A stretch of DNA of 64,000 nt from Ottelia alismoides (taxonomy: Eukaryota; Streptophyta; Magnoliopsida; Alismatales; Hydrocharitaceae). Made by a program: the position numbers and the translations under genes. The stretch lies in assembly GCA_037367405.1 (NCBI GenBank), contig JAZKJV010000385.1, forward strand, positions 124,001 to 188,000. The letters are read 5' to 3'. Shown here piece after piece: positions 44,301 to 55,796 of this stretch. The notes under the pieces are model-generated. The model saw nothing but the letters and a program-made list of their open reading frames with translations, had not been told where the DNA came from and did not search any database. Positions within the stretch are counted from its first letter, which is position 1, and each line of letters starts with the position of its first letter.

Positions 44301-44530
44301 ACAAACAAGGAGTGATCGGCAGTCGATAGCACAAACCCATGTTGCTCTATGAAGTCCGAGAGCTTCTAGAACCATGATCTTGGACTCCGCTTAAGGTCAT
44401 AAATAGCCTTGTGCAGCCTGCACACCTTCTGACATTCCCCCTCAGCAGCAAACCAGGTGGTCGGTGCATGTAGACCTCCTCCTATAGATAACCATAAAGG
44501 ATGGAATTCTTCACATCAAGCTGAAACAAG

Positions 44531-45279
44531 GGCCAATCGTGTCACAGCAACTGAAAGAAGAATACGCAGAGTAGAATGGTTGGACATTGTGATGCAACCA
44601 TCTCCTCCTCCATAACCAAGCATCGACAACTATCCTTCAATGCCTCCTCGTAATTCCATGGAATTTCCACGGCAGATAGAGCCGCCGCAAATTTCTAAAA
44701 TCCCCTATTAGACAATGAAGGGAGACCTAAGAAGCCAGGGGGTAGGAAGCACAAGATCACTTCTACTTTCAACTACAATAGGAATAGCCAAGTTAAAAGG
44801 AACGTCCTTTATCTGTGTGTTAATTTCATGCAATGATTCCTGCATAGATACATATCCAGACCCATCGTTAGAAGCTATGTTATCAAAACAAACATGGGGC
44901 TCTGTGGATGATGGGTGATGAACATGAGTAGAAGCAGTTTAACGAGTGTAGAACTTAGGGAGAGACGGAACAAGTGGCGCATGTGACTGGGTAGTAGGAG
45001 GGGGTGGAGGAGGTGGCGGAGGTGGTAGTGGTGGTGGAACAACAGTCACGGGAAGAGGTGCCATGTAAACTTCATCATATGAGTTCGATGAAGCCAACCT
45101 ATTACCTGTGGGAGAGAAGTGCATCACAGACTCAAAAAATGTGACATCAACACTGATATAGTATTTTCTGCGGAAAGGATCATAACATTGATATCCCTTC
45201 TGAGTCATGGAGTATCGGAACAAACACACATTTGATAGCTTTCGGAGCGAGCTTATCAAGACAAAGACTCAACTGGTGA
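44531..45279 (-). pseudogene. Copia-2 linker and integrase C-terminal part
   Basis: 44580-44700 carries a decayed form of the EEEM/YEEALKDS block; 44720-44930 a frame-broken linker; 45259-44939 is open with SVLKCVFVRYS-like and SVDVTFFESVMHFS followed by a run of prolines (PPPLPPPPPPPPPPP) typical of the integrase-RT linker. It ends at the L1b target duplication GACTCAACTGGTGA (45266-45279). Confidence 0.8.
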
Positions 45280-45315
45280 GACTCGCTTATCAGAAATTTG
45301 AGATCTAGGAGAGCG

Positions 45316-47215
45316 ATGGCGAGTGCGAGTGCGAGAGCGAGAGCGAGTGCGAGAGCGAGTGTGGTTGGCAGTGCGGTGAAAGGGAAGGTGGTGCTCGTCT
45401 CGGAAGAGGATGAGAAGCGAACTCTCGCCATCGATGAGGAGCCCCTGGTAGGGGAAAGCGGGGAATGGAGGAGTGTGACCCATAAGAAGCGTGGGCGAAG
45501 GTGCTTTCGATGTGGGATCAGGGGGCATGTTGCCTCTTTCTGTCCTTCACCCCCAAGGTATTTTTTTTGCGGGAAGGTGGGGCACCGACAAGCAAACTGC
45601 ATGGCGGCTCGTGGGTCAGTTGAAGCATCGGTTCCTGCGAGGGACCAGGCTTTCCATCGTGGCCGATACAACTTGCATGCTGATGGTGTTCGTCGAAAGG
45701 GGGGGCATCGTTCGCGGAGGTGGTGGGGAACGTGTTTCGGGGTGCAAATGCAACAAAGCCTGTAAGTATTCCTAAAGCTCTGGTAGGGGTGGTGGCGCTA
45801 AGGCCTCGAAAGAGGATAGGGAGGACGCGCGGGAATCCCGATTGCATCCGCTGATCGGGTACGCGGTGAGAGCCGTTGTCGAGATGGACGTGGTCTTTTC
45901 ACATCTATTTGGGTTCCTTGGCCCGCGGTTAGCGAGAGATGTGGTGAAGATGGATGCTCGAAGATGTTGTGTTCGTGGTTTATCGGTCGATCAGAGGGAT
46001 CGGCTGCTTCACAATGGTGATGTCGGCAACGTTTGCTGGAGGAGTTTACGTTTTGCAGATGGGTCTTGCTCGGAGATGGAGGTTTGCGTGGCTAGGGTAA
46101 AGGACGTCCCCTTCCTTTCGCGGTCGATTAGATGCTTGAAGAAGGCCTTACGTCGATGGGGAACGGTTCAAGCAGTGCTGGATGATGGGCTCGGGCCCGG
46201 TTCACCTGTGGAAGACACGACGATCCTGCTTGAGTGCAACAAGAGCTTCCTCGACAAGGTCAGAGGGTATGAACCTTCGCCTCCTCCGGACGTTCCGAGG
46301 GAGGAAGCCGGTGGAGAGTCCGGGGGAGCTTCGGGTTCCGTGATGGCGGTTGGATTTCCGAGGGGTCCCCTCGATGGAACGGTACGAACGGTTCAGTGCA
46401 CACGGTGCTTCGTGAACTCCTCCTGGGTTTTGTACCTGCCGTCAAATATATTCCCTTTGCATGGTGACGTGGGCAAAGGGCTTCCAGAATCGTCAACGAC
46501 GGCGTTGGAGTCGGATGTGGATCCGAAAGTTAAGGCCAAGCACGCGGACCCTCTCGTGGATCCATGTGCGGTATCTTTTGTTGTTGCGGATCCAAGGGGC
46601 TTCTCGGATGCGGGTGTCGGTTGGGTGTCCTCGGATCCCACAATGCTCATGCCGGTCATGGCTTCATCGGCCTCGTCGGCGTGGTTTTTTCCTTCTTGGG
46701 GGTATGGTGACATGTTAAATGGCTCTCCGCAGATGGTTTCTCTCTCCCTCTTCCCTCCTTTCACAGCAGAGGGGAGGGCTCGGACGCAACCTTCCTCCTT
46801 TGCGGTCCCAGCGATTTCTTCGGGCAACTCTGAGGGCCTTGATCGGGTTGTCGTGGATGCCTCTTCTGTTGAAGTGTCTGATCATATCTTCGACGCGGGG
46901 GCGAGCGACAAGAGAAGTAGGAAGAGGTACATAAGAAGGACCAGGTCCAGGTCTTCGAGGGCGGAGGCGCAACCCTGCCCGCCTTTGAAGATTCGCGTTG
47001 CGGAGGCCACGGGTGTGACCCAAATCCAAGGGAGTTTCGATGGTCCCAAACGAAAATCCTCTCATGGAATGTTCGTGGCCTCGGTGATCCGGATAAGCAG
47101 AGGATTGTGGGATCAAGATTCTGTGAATGGGGATGCGACATCATTATGCTTCAAGAGACGAAGTTGCAATCTATGTCGGACGACATTTGGAGGCCTTTTG
47201 GCGCGGGGGGCATAG
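45316..47215 (+). pseudogene. L1b ORF1 (double CCHC protein), one frameshift
   Basis: ATG 45316 starts a run of Ala-Ser/Ala-Arg coded by GCGAGT/GCGAGA hexamers. Two zinc knuckles follow: CFRCGIRGHVASFC, complete, and YFFCGKVGHRQANC, whose first Cys is Tyr. The frame changes near 45770, continues as 45842-47215 with the globular block LVRGLS...CWRSLRF and VCVARVKDVPFLSRSI, and ends in a basic Ser/Arg stretch. The end overlaps the endonuclease frame. RNA-binding partner of ORF2 in the live family. Confidence 0.85.
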
Positions 47216-47822
47216 AACAGTTTAGATCGTTGGATGCGGCGGGATCCTCGAGTGGGTTACTGGTGGCATGGCGCTCTTCGTCCATGTCCTTCGACTCAGT
47301 GATTCGTGGGAGCCACGTGTTGATGGTGTTTCTGGTATGTACGGCTTCCTCCCTTCAGGTGACTGTGTCATGTGTGTATGGTCCTTGTGGTAATGTAATG
47401 CGGGGGGAGCTTTGGGAAGATCTTCTTGCGGTTGGTAGCACTTTCGACGGAGTCCCCTGGCTAATTGGGGGGGACTTCAACGTTACTCTTCTCACATCGG
47501 ACAGGTCTGGGGGCAGGACCTGGGCTGGCTTGACTTTGCAGACACCGTTGACTCGCTGGGCCTTGAGGTGATGGATGCGGAGGGCATCGCGTATACCTGG
47601 AGGAGTTCCAACTCTCGTTCGTGTATTGATCGCTTCTTGATTTCAAACAAGCTACTAGAGGCTTTTGCCTTAGCCTCGGTGGAGGCCAAACCGCGGACTT
47701 GTTCGGATCACAATCCAATTATTTGGTGCTCTGGGGATGCCCCAGTGCAGAGGGGGCTTTTTAGGTACGAGAAGTGCTGGTTGTTGGAGGGTAACTTTAG
47801 GGAGCTGGTGGCGTCTCATTGA
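47038..47822 (+). pseudogene. L1b ORF2 endonuclease domain
   Basis: KILSWNVRGLGDPDKQR (47053-47103) starts the domain. LQETKL has the catalytic Glu, VSCVYGPCG and WLIGGDFNVTLL (47458-47493) follow, then after two frame changes AYTWRSSNSRSCIDRFLIS and CSDHNPIIW (47701-47727), which has the catalytic Asp-His. All catalytic motifs are present but not in one frame. Confidence 0.88.
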
Positions 47823-49620
47823 TCGGAGGTGGGTGTCTCGTGATCTGTTGCATCTCGTTTTGTCCAGAAATTATCTTCGCAGCGGGTGCGGCTATCGGCT
47901 TTCAAGAGGGAGTCTAGGGCTACTAGATGCGCCTCAAGGAAGGACGCGGAGGAGGTCATTCGAAATTTCGATGCGCTGGAGGATCTCAGGAACCTCACGG
48001 TGGAAGAATTGGCGTATCGCGTTGCTGCTCAGATGAATAAGAAGCACGTCACGGAATGGAGGCAGAGGTCGAGAAGATTTGGCTTCGAGAGGGGGACGCG
48101 AATACGTCATTCTTCCATCGTATTGCTAGTGGGAGGCGCAGGTCCAATGCGTTGCGTTTCATCTCGATTGGTGGGGTTCGCGTGGAGGGGAACAAGGAGA
48201 TGCGGAGAGCTATTGCAGCTCATTTCAAGAACGTTTCGTCAAGAACTGTTCCGAGGAGGTGGAGGTGGGTGGGCCTGGATACTTGTGCTGTGGCGGACTC
48301 TTCTCATGACGCTCCCATTCGTGATGTGACCTTGGAGGAGCTTAAGGATGTTGTCTGGGACCTAAATGCTGACGTTGCACCTGGCCCTGATGGATTCCCG
48401 GTATCGTTTTACAAAGACTTTTGGGACCTTGTGGGCCAGGAGGTGTTGGAGGTGGTCTCGGAGTTCTGTCAGGGGAACGCGGGTTTCGATAGGGTCAACC
48501 GTGCACTTATCATCTTGCTGCCCAAGTCTTCGGCGCCGGATTCTATCGATGATTTTCGCCCTATTGCTGTCTCAAACGCTCTATATCTTATTACTGCGAA
48601 GGTCCTTGCTACCAGGCTGAGCAGCGTTCTAGGCAGTGTTATCTCTGCGATGCAATCGGCCTTCATTCCTGGGAGGCAGATCTCGGATTACCTCACCCTG
48701 GCATCCGAGATCATAGTCGATTGGGAGAGGAGGGACAAGAGTGGGGTCCTTTGGAAGATGGACTTTACGAAGGCTTACGATAGCCTGGATTGGAGATTTC
48801 TCTAGTCGGTGCTTAAGAGAAAGGGGTTTCCGGAGAAGTGGATTTCTTGGATGAGGCGGTGTGTCACCACATCCTCTTTTTCGGTCATGGTGAATGGCCG
48901 ACCGGAGGGGGTTTGATTCAGCCACGGAGGGGGGTTCGTCAAGGGTGCGCTCTTACGCCCATGCTATTCATCCTTGCGACCGATGTTCTGTCTGATATTG
49001 CGACTTGTGTGGTCAACTGTGGCCTCTCTAAGGGATACTCGAGGGAGGGTGTGCTGGTTCCAATTCTGCAATACGCCGACGATACCCTTTTCTTCATTGA
49101 AGGGGGTATGGAGGAGGTTAGGGGCATGGCCATGGCTCTGGAGATATTTGGCGAGTTGTCTAGGATGCTTAAGAATGATAGCAAGTCTATGTTCGTCCCT
49201 TTCGGCCTTGCGGAGCAGGAGGCTGACGTGTGTGTGGTGGCGTTGGGGTCAAGTTGCTCTAACTTGCCGATGGACTATTTGGGGATGCCCTTGGCCCTGG
49301 GCAGAACGAGGACGAGAGACTGGCTAAGGGTGGTGGAGAAGGTGGAGGCGAAGTTGGCTGGATGGAAGTCCGTTGTCTTGTCGAGAGGGGGTCAGCTGGT
49401 CCTGTTAAAGGTTGTCCTCTCGTCCATTCCCATTTATTTCCTTTCCAATCGGCGAATGCCAAAGGGGATTAGAGCTCGGCTGGAGAAGCGTATGCGTACC
49501 TTTCTATGGGGAAGCAGAAGGGTGGGTCGAGAGGGGTCCATCTTGTTGTATGGGAGGATATTACGCACAGGAAGGATCAGGGAGGGTTGGGGGTGAAGTC
49601 GCTCGAGCAAATGAATGACG
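47823..49620 (+). pseudogene. L1b ORF2 reverse transcriptase and connection
   Basis: 48056-48805 is open with IWLREGDANTSFFHR, VWDLNADVAPGPDGFPV, DDFRPIAVSNALY and motif A KMDFTKAYDSLDW, ending at TAG 48803-48805. The same frame runs on to a second stop near 48917. 48838-49596 then supplies RRGVRQGCALTPMLF, ILQYADDTLFFIEGG (catalytic pair, about 49066-49110), MDYLGMPLALGRTR and the SRGGQLVLLK block. Catalytic residues are kept; two stops and frame changes disable it. Confidence 0.9.
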
Positions 49621-50564
49621 CATTGCTGCTTAAGTGGGCGAGCAGGATATGGGGGCCGAGGGAGGATCTCTGTTGTGATGTGGTACGAAGGATCTATGAT
49701 GTGAGGGGGGCGCCGCCTTCGCAGGTTGTCCGGCATGCTTCCCCCACCCATTTTTGGAGAGGGGGTCGTGAAGGTATTCTTGAGGAATATTGCGCTTTTT
49801 AGGCCGGTCCTTGGTGGGGGGACTTTTTCTCTTTCTGGGCGGACGATTGGACGGGGGGGCCTTTGCTCGCGCTTCCCTCGCTTGTATGCTCTGGCGGATG
49901 AAAAAGTGTGCTCGATTGCGGCCTGCTGGGTAGACGGAAATTGCTGCCCCACTTTCTCTACAAACTTCTCCGATAATAGATTGGAAGATTTCTTGGCCTT
50001 GCTCGACGCTGTGAGGGAGGTGGGGCGCCCATCGGGGGGGCGGGACAACTGGTATTGGCGGGATGCTCCATTCTCAGTCAAGAAGGCTTTTGGGGCTATC
50101 TCCCGGCCGCCGCCGTCACAATCGGAGATTCTGATCCAGGATTGTGCGTTCCTTTGGGCTCTCAAACTTCTTGAGAGAATTGGTTTCTTCCTTTGGCTGC
50201 TCAGGAGATGGAGGCTGATGACGAGGGACCGATGTGCCAGACTATTGGGCAGCGTTTCTGACAGGTGCCTGTTGTGCAATGAGGCGATTGAATCCGTGGA
50301 GCACCTCTTCTTCTCGTGCTCCATGGTGATGCAAGTTTGACAGGGGTTGGCTTGGTGTGGTGCTGCACTGACGATCTCCAGACATTCTGGAATGTCCTCC
50401 TAACAAATAAGGATAGGCCGAGGAAGGAGATACTTTATCCGCTGGCCATTCTGTGGGCGGTTTGGCGGGGTAGTAATTATTTGTTGTTCTCGGGACAAAG
50501 ATTCTATAAGGAGAACGTGGGGATTTATGCCAAGTGCATGGTGGAGGATTGGGTGTTGGAATAG
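49600..50564 (+). pseudogene. L1b ORF2 zinc-binding C-terminal domain
   Basis: 49506-49802 holds DQGGLGVKSLEQMNDALLLK and WASRIWGPREDL. 49726-50340 holds WYWRDAPFSVKKAFGAI and the zinc motif RCLLCNEAIESVEHLFFSC. 50316-50564 holds LAILWAVWRGSNYLLF and FYKENV and ends at the natural stop. Frame changes separate the three pieces. Confidence 0.88.
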
Positions 50565-50687
50565 CTCTGTAGTGTCGGCGTGTGGTTGTATCTCCCCCCC
50601 CCCTCTGTTTATATTTATCTTTTCAATAAAACCGTGGGGTGAGCACCAACGAGTGTTTCCCCCTCGTTTATGGATTTCAAAAAAAAG
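50565..50687 (+). other. L1b 3' UTR and A tail
   Basis: Short 3' UTR with AATAAA at about 50625-50630, a GTGGGGTGAGCACC hairpin-like segment, and eight A at 50680-50687 before the target duplication. Confidence 0.7.
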
Positions 50688-50701
50688 GACTCAACTGGTG
50701 A

Positions 50702-51330
50702 ACAAAAGCAACAGATCCGCACACACAAGGAGTGAGTGAGAATAACTCCTTCCAAGAAAGTTGTGGAGAAAGGAATTTTCTCACCCAAGACAGATGACGG
50801 CATACGATTCACCAAATAACATGTTGTGAGAACTGCATCACCTCAAAACGAATGTGGTGCATGACTCTGAATGAGAAGAGTCTGAGTGACATCAAGAAGA
50901 TGACAATGCTTTCTCTTAGCAACAATATTTTGCTGAAAGGTGTAAGGACAAGATGTTTGATGAATAATCCCTCTAGATGAAAGAAAATGAGATAGATCAC
51001 GAGTACAAAATTCTAACACATTATCAGTTCGCACAAACTTCACAAGGGTAGAGAAAAGATTTTACACTTTAGTAATAAAGGTTTTGATCACATCCCCCGC
51101 TTCAGATTTATTTTTCAAAAAGGACACTTATGACAATCGTGAAAAATCATCCATAGCTACAAGATAAAATCTGTCCCTAGTGATCAGGCACACGAATCGG
51201 ACCCAGATATCAACATGAAATAACTCAAAAAAGGAGCTACTGCTCCGACTTTGACGACTGAGAAAGGCAGACCGATGATGCTTTCCCAATTGAAAGGCTT
51301 CGCACTGAAAGGAAGAACTAGGTGAAATCT
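50702..51330 (-). pseudogene. Copia-2 integrase, N-terminal and core part
   Basis: Resumes integrase after L1b. 51043-50843 holds KFVRTDNVLEFCT (catalytic Asp), HQTSCPYTFQQN, then KRKH in place of ERKH, so the catalytic Glu is altered. LTPCVCGSVAFVH-like sequence lies at 50695-50745. Earlier, IDIWVRFVC-like and KRNKSEAGDVI-like blocks lie at 51100-51220. Frameshifts are frequent. Confidence 0.82.
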
Positions 51331-51339
51331 ATGGTAGCA

Positions 51340-51795
51340 TATGTCACATCTTCAGAAAAGGGAGACGACCAAACCGGAGGTGCCAAGTGAACGCACGGTC
51401 ACACCCAATCACTTTACCCGTAAGAATGTCCTGAAAAACAAGAGGCGATCGGTCAAAAATAGCTCGACAGTGCAAATCCTTTGTAATCTGACTATAGAAA
51501 GCAAATTCATAGAGAAATCTGGAGCATGTAGCACATTTTGCAGATGCGTCGAAGGCGTTAAAGTGATCCCCCACTGTTCTGAGATCAGGGAATGAGTCCC
51601 ATCAGCTATCACAATTGTTCTCCCAGACGTAACATGTCTATATGATGTAAGTTGATGTCTGTCTCCACATAGATGATGTGTTGCACCAAAGTCCATAATC
51701 CACTCTGTGATGTCAGATCCATGACAGGAGGTAAAAGCATAAGTACCTGAGGTGTTGGTTGTAGCAGAGGTACTGGCAGAAGATGAGGTTTCCAC
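51340..51795 (-). pseudogene. Copia-2 protease and GAG-pre-integrase
   Basis: 51795-51409: Ser/Thr-rich linker, then TEWIMDFGATHHLCGD, in which the protease DSG triad reads DFG. LQNVLHAPDFSMNLLSI follows, and a frameshift leads to ITKDLHCRAIFDRSPLVFQDI at 51490-51430. WHLRFGRLPF ends the block near 51350. It would not be an active protease. Confidence 0.85.
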
Positions 51796-51799
51796 ATCT

Positions 51800-52719
51800 A
51801 AATGATCTCTTGAGGATGGTGAAGCAGAAGGGGGTATAATATTCCTCAGTCTGGCTACAAGATAATCAAACCTCTGATTTAGAGCAGAAGCAGCAAGAGA
51901 CTCAATCTACTCTGCAACGTGGGTTGATGCCGCAAACCCATGCTTGGAATAGCACGTCTCCTCGGTATGACTTGGGCGGTGACAGAAAGGACATGGTTGA
52001 TGAGTACGACCTCCTCTACCACGAGGTCCGCGTCCACGTAAGGTAAAATGGCCTCCTCTTCCTCGAGAGGTTGCCATGGCCGAAGAAGTCTAACTAGAGG
52101 CTGTGGAAGGAATAGTAATCTACCGAGCCTACGGAACGCTTCCTCCATGGGGGGAATGTGGTATCTACCAGAAACTAAGAGCGAGCAACATCATATTCAT
52201 GGTCAAGGGCTACTAGGAATACCTCTACCATGAAAGCATTTCTATATGTATTTTGTTGCTCTGGAGTTGCCGTTAGAGGTATGAAACTGTGAAGCTTCTC
52301 AATCATCCCACGCAAGGATGTATACATGGAATGCAGAGGACGTATGTTCTGCTTGATAGGGAATATGGTATGCTGGAGTTGGAGGATCTTCGTCTCATTC
52401 CTCGCATGAGATATGTTACCGCGAGGATATCTCACACCGTCTTAGGAGTAGGACGATGTAACACATCATATGTGATCTCAATCGTCAATTTTCCTGAAAA
52501 CCAAACTTTGGTATATGCATTGTCTGCCTCCCATGAGGCGTTTACCCCAGTCTTCTCCACCGGCTCCTCCTCGGTAAGAATGTATTTCTTATCATTTGAC
52601 TTCATAATGCTCATGAACTCCACAGCCCAGAGCTCAGAATTTATCCCGTCCATTTTGATGATAGGTGTTGGACCTCTGAATGCGTCTGTGGCGGGTACAT
52701 CAACTTTATTCTCAAACAT
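51800..52719 (-). pseudogene. Copia-2 gag remnant
   Basis: ATG 52719 (MFENKVDVP) aligns with the family start. DAFRGPTPIIKMDGINSELW follows to 52432. 52435-52175 continues with LQLQHTIFPIKQNIRPLHSM and a capsid-like middle. 52148-51879 holds MEEAFRRLGRL; the zinc-knuckle region at 51950-52030 reads CPFCHRPSHTEETC in one frame (CX2CX4HX4C kept), with frame changes on both sides. Confidence 0.83.
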
Positions 52720-53134
52720 CTTGTCGAATGTAGAAGACTGAAGTTTTGTAGATCCAAAGAGTGAATGTCTACACAAACATACGTGGATTTGGGTGCAAAT
52801 GTAGACTTATGCCCCCAAATCCATCAATGAAATGAAGCGAACGACGCCGACACGTGGAGGCAAGGCAAGCGGAGGGGTCGCGCGTGAAAGACGACGCACA
52901 AGGGTGGCGGCGCGGGAACGTGCTAAGCTGCGCGCGTGGAGACGTGCAGGATGGTGCATGTGAGGGTGTGCGTGGAGGCGCGCAGGGCAGCGCGTGTAGG
53001 AAGTACGCGTGGGCCGCACACAGGGTGGCGTGCGGCGGCGACGCGCGAAGATGGGGCCAGCGGTGCGTGGAGGTGAGGGGCAGCAAGAGGTAGGGTTGAG
53101 GTTTTGGATACAAGAGCTTCAGTCTAGGACCGCC
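52720..53134 (-). other. Copia-2 leader
   Basis: GC-rich leader like that of Copia-1, with overlapping open frames on both strands but no domain. A telomere-box-like TCAACCCTACC (minus strand) lies at 53091-53101, near the primer site. Confidence 0.65.
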
Positions 53135-53146
53135 GCTCTAATATCA
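53135..53146 (-). other. Copia-2 decayed primer-binding site
   Basis: The minus strand reads TGATATTAGAGC where intact relatives have TGGTATCAGAGC; two substitutions. Confidence 0.8.
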
Positions 53147-53284
53147 TGTTGGGAGAAAAAGAAGAGATGTTTATTTCTTGTAATCCTAGGCTCTCTTATA
53201 TAGGGGAGAGACCTATGAGTAAATTACATAAAATAGACAAAGAAATAAAATAATTCGAAAGATACATGGAATGTAGAAATATCT
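53147..53284 (-). repeat. Copia-2 5' LTR, main part
   Basis: TGTTGGGAG... to TATCT; the final bases (TATCTCGACA) are at 56121-56130, beyond LARD-2, which inserted with a TATCT duplication (53280-53284 and 56121-56125). Confidence 0.88.
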
Positions 53285-53613
53285 TGTTAGAAAATAGAGG
53301 ATGCGGAAGCGAATGATAAACAGAGCATAATCTAGAAATATAAATATGAATAACAAAAAGAATTTTACGTGGAACCCTACTCCCTAAGGAGCGACATGAA
53401 ATCACGGGAGAAACCCTCAAAGGGGCAGATATTTCATTCCTTTTTTTCTCATCTGACTACAGGGGTGTGGGGCTCTATATATAGCACCCACGGAGTCTCC
53501 ACATCTCCAAATTGGTAGATGTGAGAATAAACTTTGGATGGGGTAAATGGATCATGAAGAGATCCAATTACCCATCTCCCATACATATGACGCATATAAC
53601 AAATACTACAACA
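53285..53613 (-). repeat. LARD-2 3' LTR
   Basis: 329 bp; contains CTATATATAGC (53475-53485), a likely TATA region, and pairs with 55797-56120. Confidence 0.9.
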
Positions 53614-55784
53614 CTTCCCCTCAAGCTAGATCATGCAATTCTCAACTTGGACAAACAGAGAGAAACTCAACTCACGCTACATGATACTACAGACAATATC
53701 AACTCAATGCGTACAACTGTCAGTTGTTGTCGAGGACATTGCTTCTCATGCCGTGCAAGTGAGGAGGACGAACGGGCTTGGACTATGAGTCAACTGAATC
53801 TCCTCGCCGGAGAGCATGTGCTCTGAACTGTGCCTGTCAGAGTCACTGCAACTGAAATAAGTCTCCCCGTCAGAGTACTCTAGCCTGGCACAACATGTGG
53901 ACAACGGCTCCATCTCTGAAAAAGAGCCGAACTGAAAAGGTCGTGGAAATGCAATCCTCGTCGGAGTCCACGGTCGTTGGAGAATGGAGTATGAAAGAGT
54001 CTCCTCGTCGGACAACTAGGTCTCTCCCATCTGGCTCAGAGAATGGTACTCTATTCTGGAGTCCCTATGAAACTACATGAAAACCCTTGCCAGCATGCAT
54101 AGGGAATGGTCCTCTACTCTGGAGTCCCTATGGCTCACATGAAAACTCTAGCCGACAACAAGAATGATGGGGACCACGATAAAAATATGGCAAACATGTG
54201 CTCATCTGAAAAGACCACATACATGTGCGTGTCTGAAAAAGAAGACTCGGAAATATCTGACGTCGAGTCTAAATAATTGTAGAGTTTGAATAATCTGTCT
54301 GGTCTGACGAATCTGACATCTCTGAAATCTGGAGAAGACACGTGACTCTACATATACGTCCCCTTTCTCCCATAAAGGTCAGAATGAAGATATCAACCAT
54401 GTTGGGAGAAGACAACAAAATGGGAAGAAAAAACAAATAAGCTGTATCACAATTTTTTTCAGCTTTTCACTTCTCTCTTAAAATTTTTTTTAGCTATTTT
54501 CCTATTCTCTCTTTTTTTGTAATAGCCTTCATTTTTTCTCACGTACGATTTTTTTTGTTGTACGCATCCTTTTTTCCCCTGTTTTTGAATATCGGCCCAC
54601 TTGGGCCAGAACTGCAACTTGCTCCCCTTTTTTTATTTGCGGCCTTACATCACAAGCCCACTTGGGCTAAAAAATTTTTTTAATAAGAATCAGCCATCGA
54701 GACCTCGGGTTCCCATCGTGAAAACCCTCTCTCTCTAACGGCCACCGTCAATGATGGAGTACAAAGCTACCAGGGATTTGGAGGAGGGCGCATGAGGCTG
54801 CGTCGCCCCTAGAACTGGAGAACGACGCCATCTTTGGAAGTTGGAGCAGAGGGTGGTGCCGACTGGGCCTACTAGAACTTCGCCTGGGCCCGTGAAGGCG
54901 TGTCGCCTGCGAGATCGGTGAGGGAAGGGGTTTCACGCAACGCCTCTTCCTGGAAGCCATGGAAGGCTAGGAGGCCGCTGGAGCAGGAGAAATGGGGCAG
55001 CACCGCCGCCTGAAAGAACTCACTCGCCGCCTCCGCTTTTTGAAGATGAAGCGACTCCGATGGTGCTCGCAACCTAGAAGGTGTGCACAAGGAGGGAGCG
55101 GCGCCGCCGCATGGACATGGGTGCATCGCCAAACCTGGAAGCATTTTTTTCTTATTGGAATGGAGGCGCGAGTGCCGCAAGATCCTACGGGTAGCTTATC
55201 GATCATGGAGGGGTTGCGGCTAAGATGAGATGTTGCGACTAGGGGCTGCCTAGAGGTACGGCAGCAACAGGAATCGGTCCAGCGTCGCTGGAGGGTTTTT
55301 CCATCGCCAAAGAGATTGAGGTTGCGGGTCGCCACCGCCTGGAGATGTATGGGTTGCGCTGAAAGCTACGAGGAGCCGTCGTTGGGGGAGCCGAGCCTCC
55401 GGCGGTTGGAGAACATCGACTGGAGGAAGCTTGCAGCACCGCTGGATGTGCGGGTTGGGGTCTAGGTGCCTGACGATGGTGCCCTAGCGTGTAGGACTGC
55501 GCGAAGGGCTGCTGGAATGCCTGTAGCGCAAAGCGGAGGCTGGATCTGGTTCCCCTCCTGGGAACCCATAATGCTCCTGGAACTAATAATCGAAACTAGG
55601 GTTCAGAAACCATAGATGCCTTGGGATCTTCAGAAACAGATTGGAATCTCGAACGAATTACAAAATTCTTCAAACACATCTTCAAACTTTACAAACAAAT
55701 CTTCAAGATAAAGCAGCAACATCGAATCTCGAATGAATTACAAAATAAATAAATCTCAACACAAATTCCTCGAGAATCGAACCC
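53614..55784 (-). other. LARD-2 internal region, non-coding
   Basis: Holds a 62-bp direct repeat (GAATGG.CCTCTA.TCTGGAGTCCC pattern, 54043-54104 and 54105-54160), a T-rich stretch (54450-54610) and a GC-richer half (54720-55560). Frames such as 55335-54967 (minus) have no recognised domain. Host-derived sequence cannot be excluded for the GC-rich half. Confidence 0.6.
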
Positions 55785-55796
55785 ACTCTGATACCA
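55785..55796 (-). other. LARD-2 primer-binding site
   Basis: TGGTATCAGAGT on the minus strand, next to the 5' LTR; eleven of twelve bases match the initiator-Met site used by the copia elements. Confidence 0.88.

Larger units (their letters stand above)
43113..44530 (-). pseudogene. Copia-2 reverse transcriptase and RNase H, disrupted by foreign DNA
   Basis: RNase H: DANCAAC near 43528-43545 (first Asp kept), CDNQAALFIANNP at 43260-43300, EVDCCYTRD at 43220-43247; the Glu motif near 43400 reads SSVES-like with a stop. RT: QRKYVADLLSET at 43830-43865, YVDEIIVTG at 44000-44028 (second Asp of the pair changed to Glu), ADHSLFV at 44303-44322. Between SLFV and QKTHEG a 245-bp segment of organellar-type DNA (44055-44299) interrupts the gene. 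Several stops and frameshifts. Confidence 0.85.
45280..50687 (+). mobile_element. L1b: near full-length L1-type LINE (5408 bp), TSD GACTCAACTGGTGA
   Basis: Plus-strand LINE flanked by exact 14-bp copies of GACTCAACTGGTGA (45266-45279 and 50688-50701), which restore the Copia-2 integrase reading. A 36-bp leader, ORF1 with two CCHC knuckles, endonuclease, reverse transcriptase, zinc-binding domain, 3' hairpin and an eight-A tail follow in order. The perfect target duplication suggests a fairly recent insertion, but stops and frameshifts (one stop and several frame changes in ORF2, one in ORF1) make it inactive. Confidence 0.92.
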
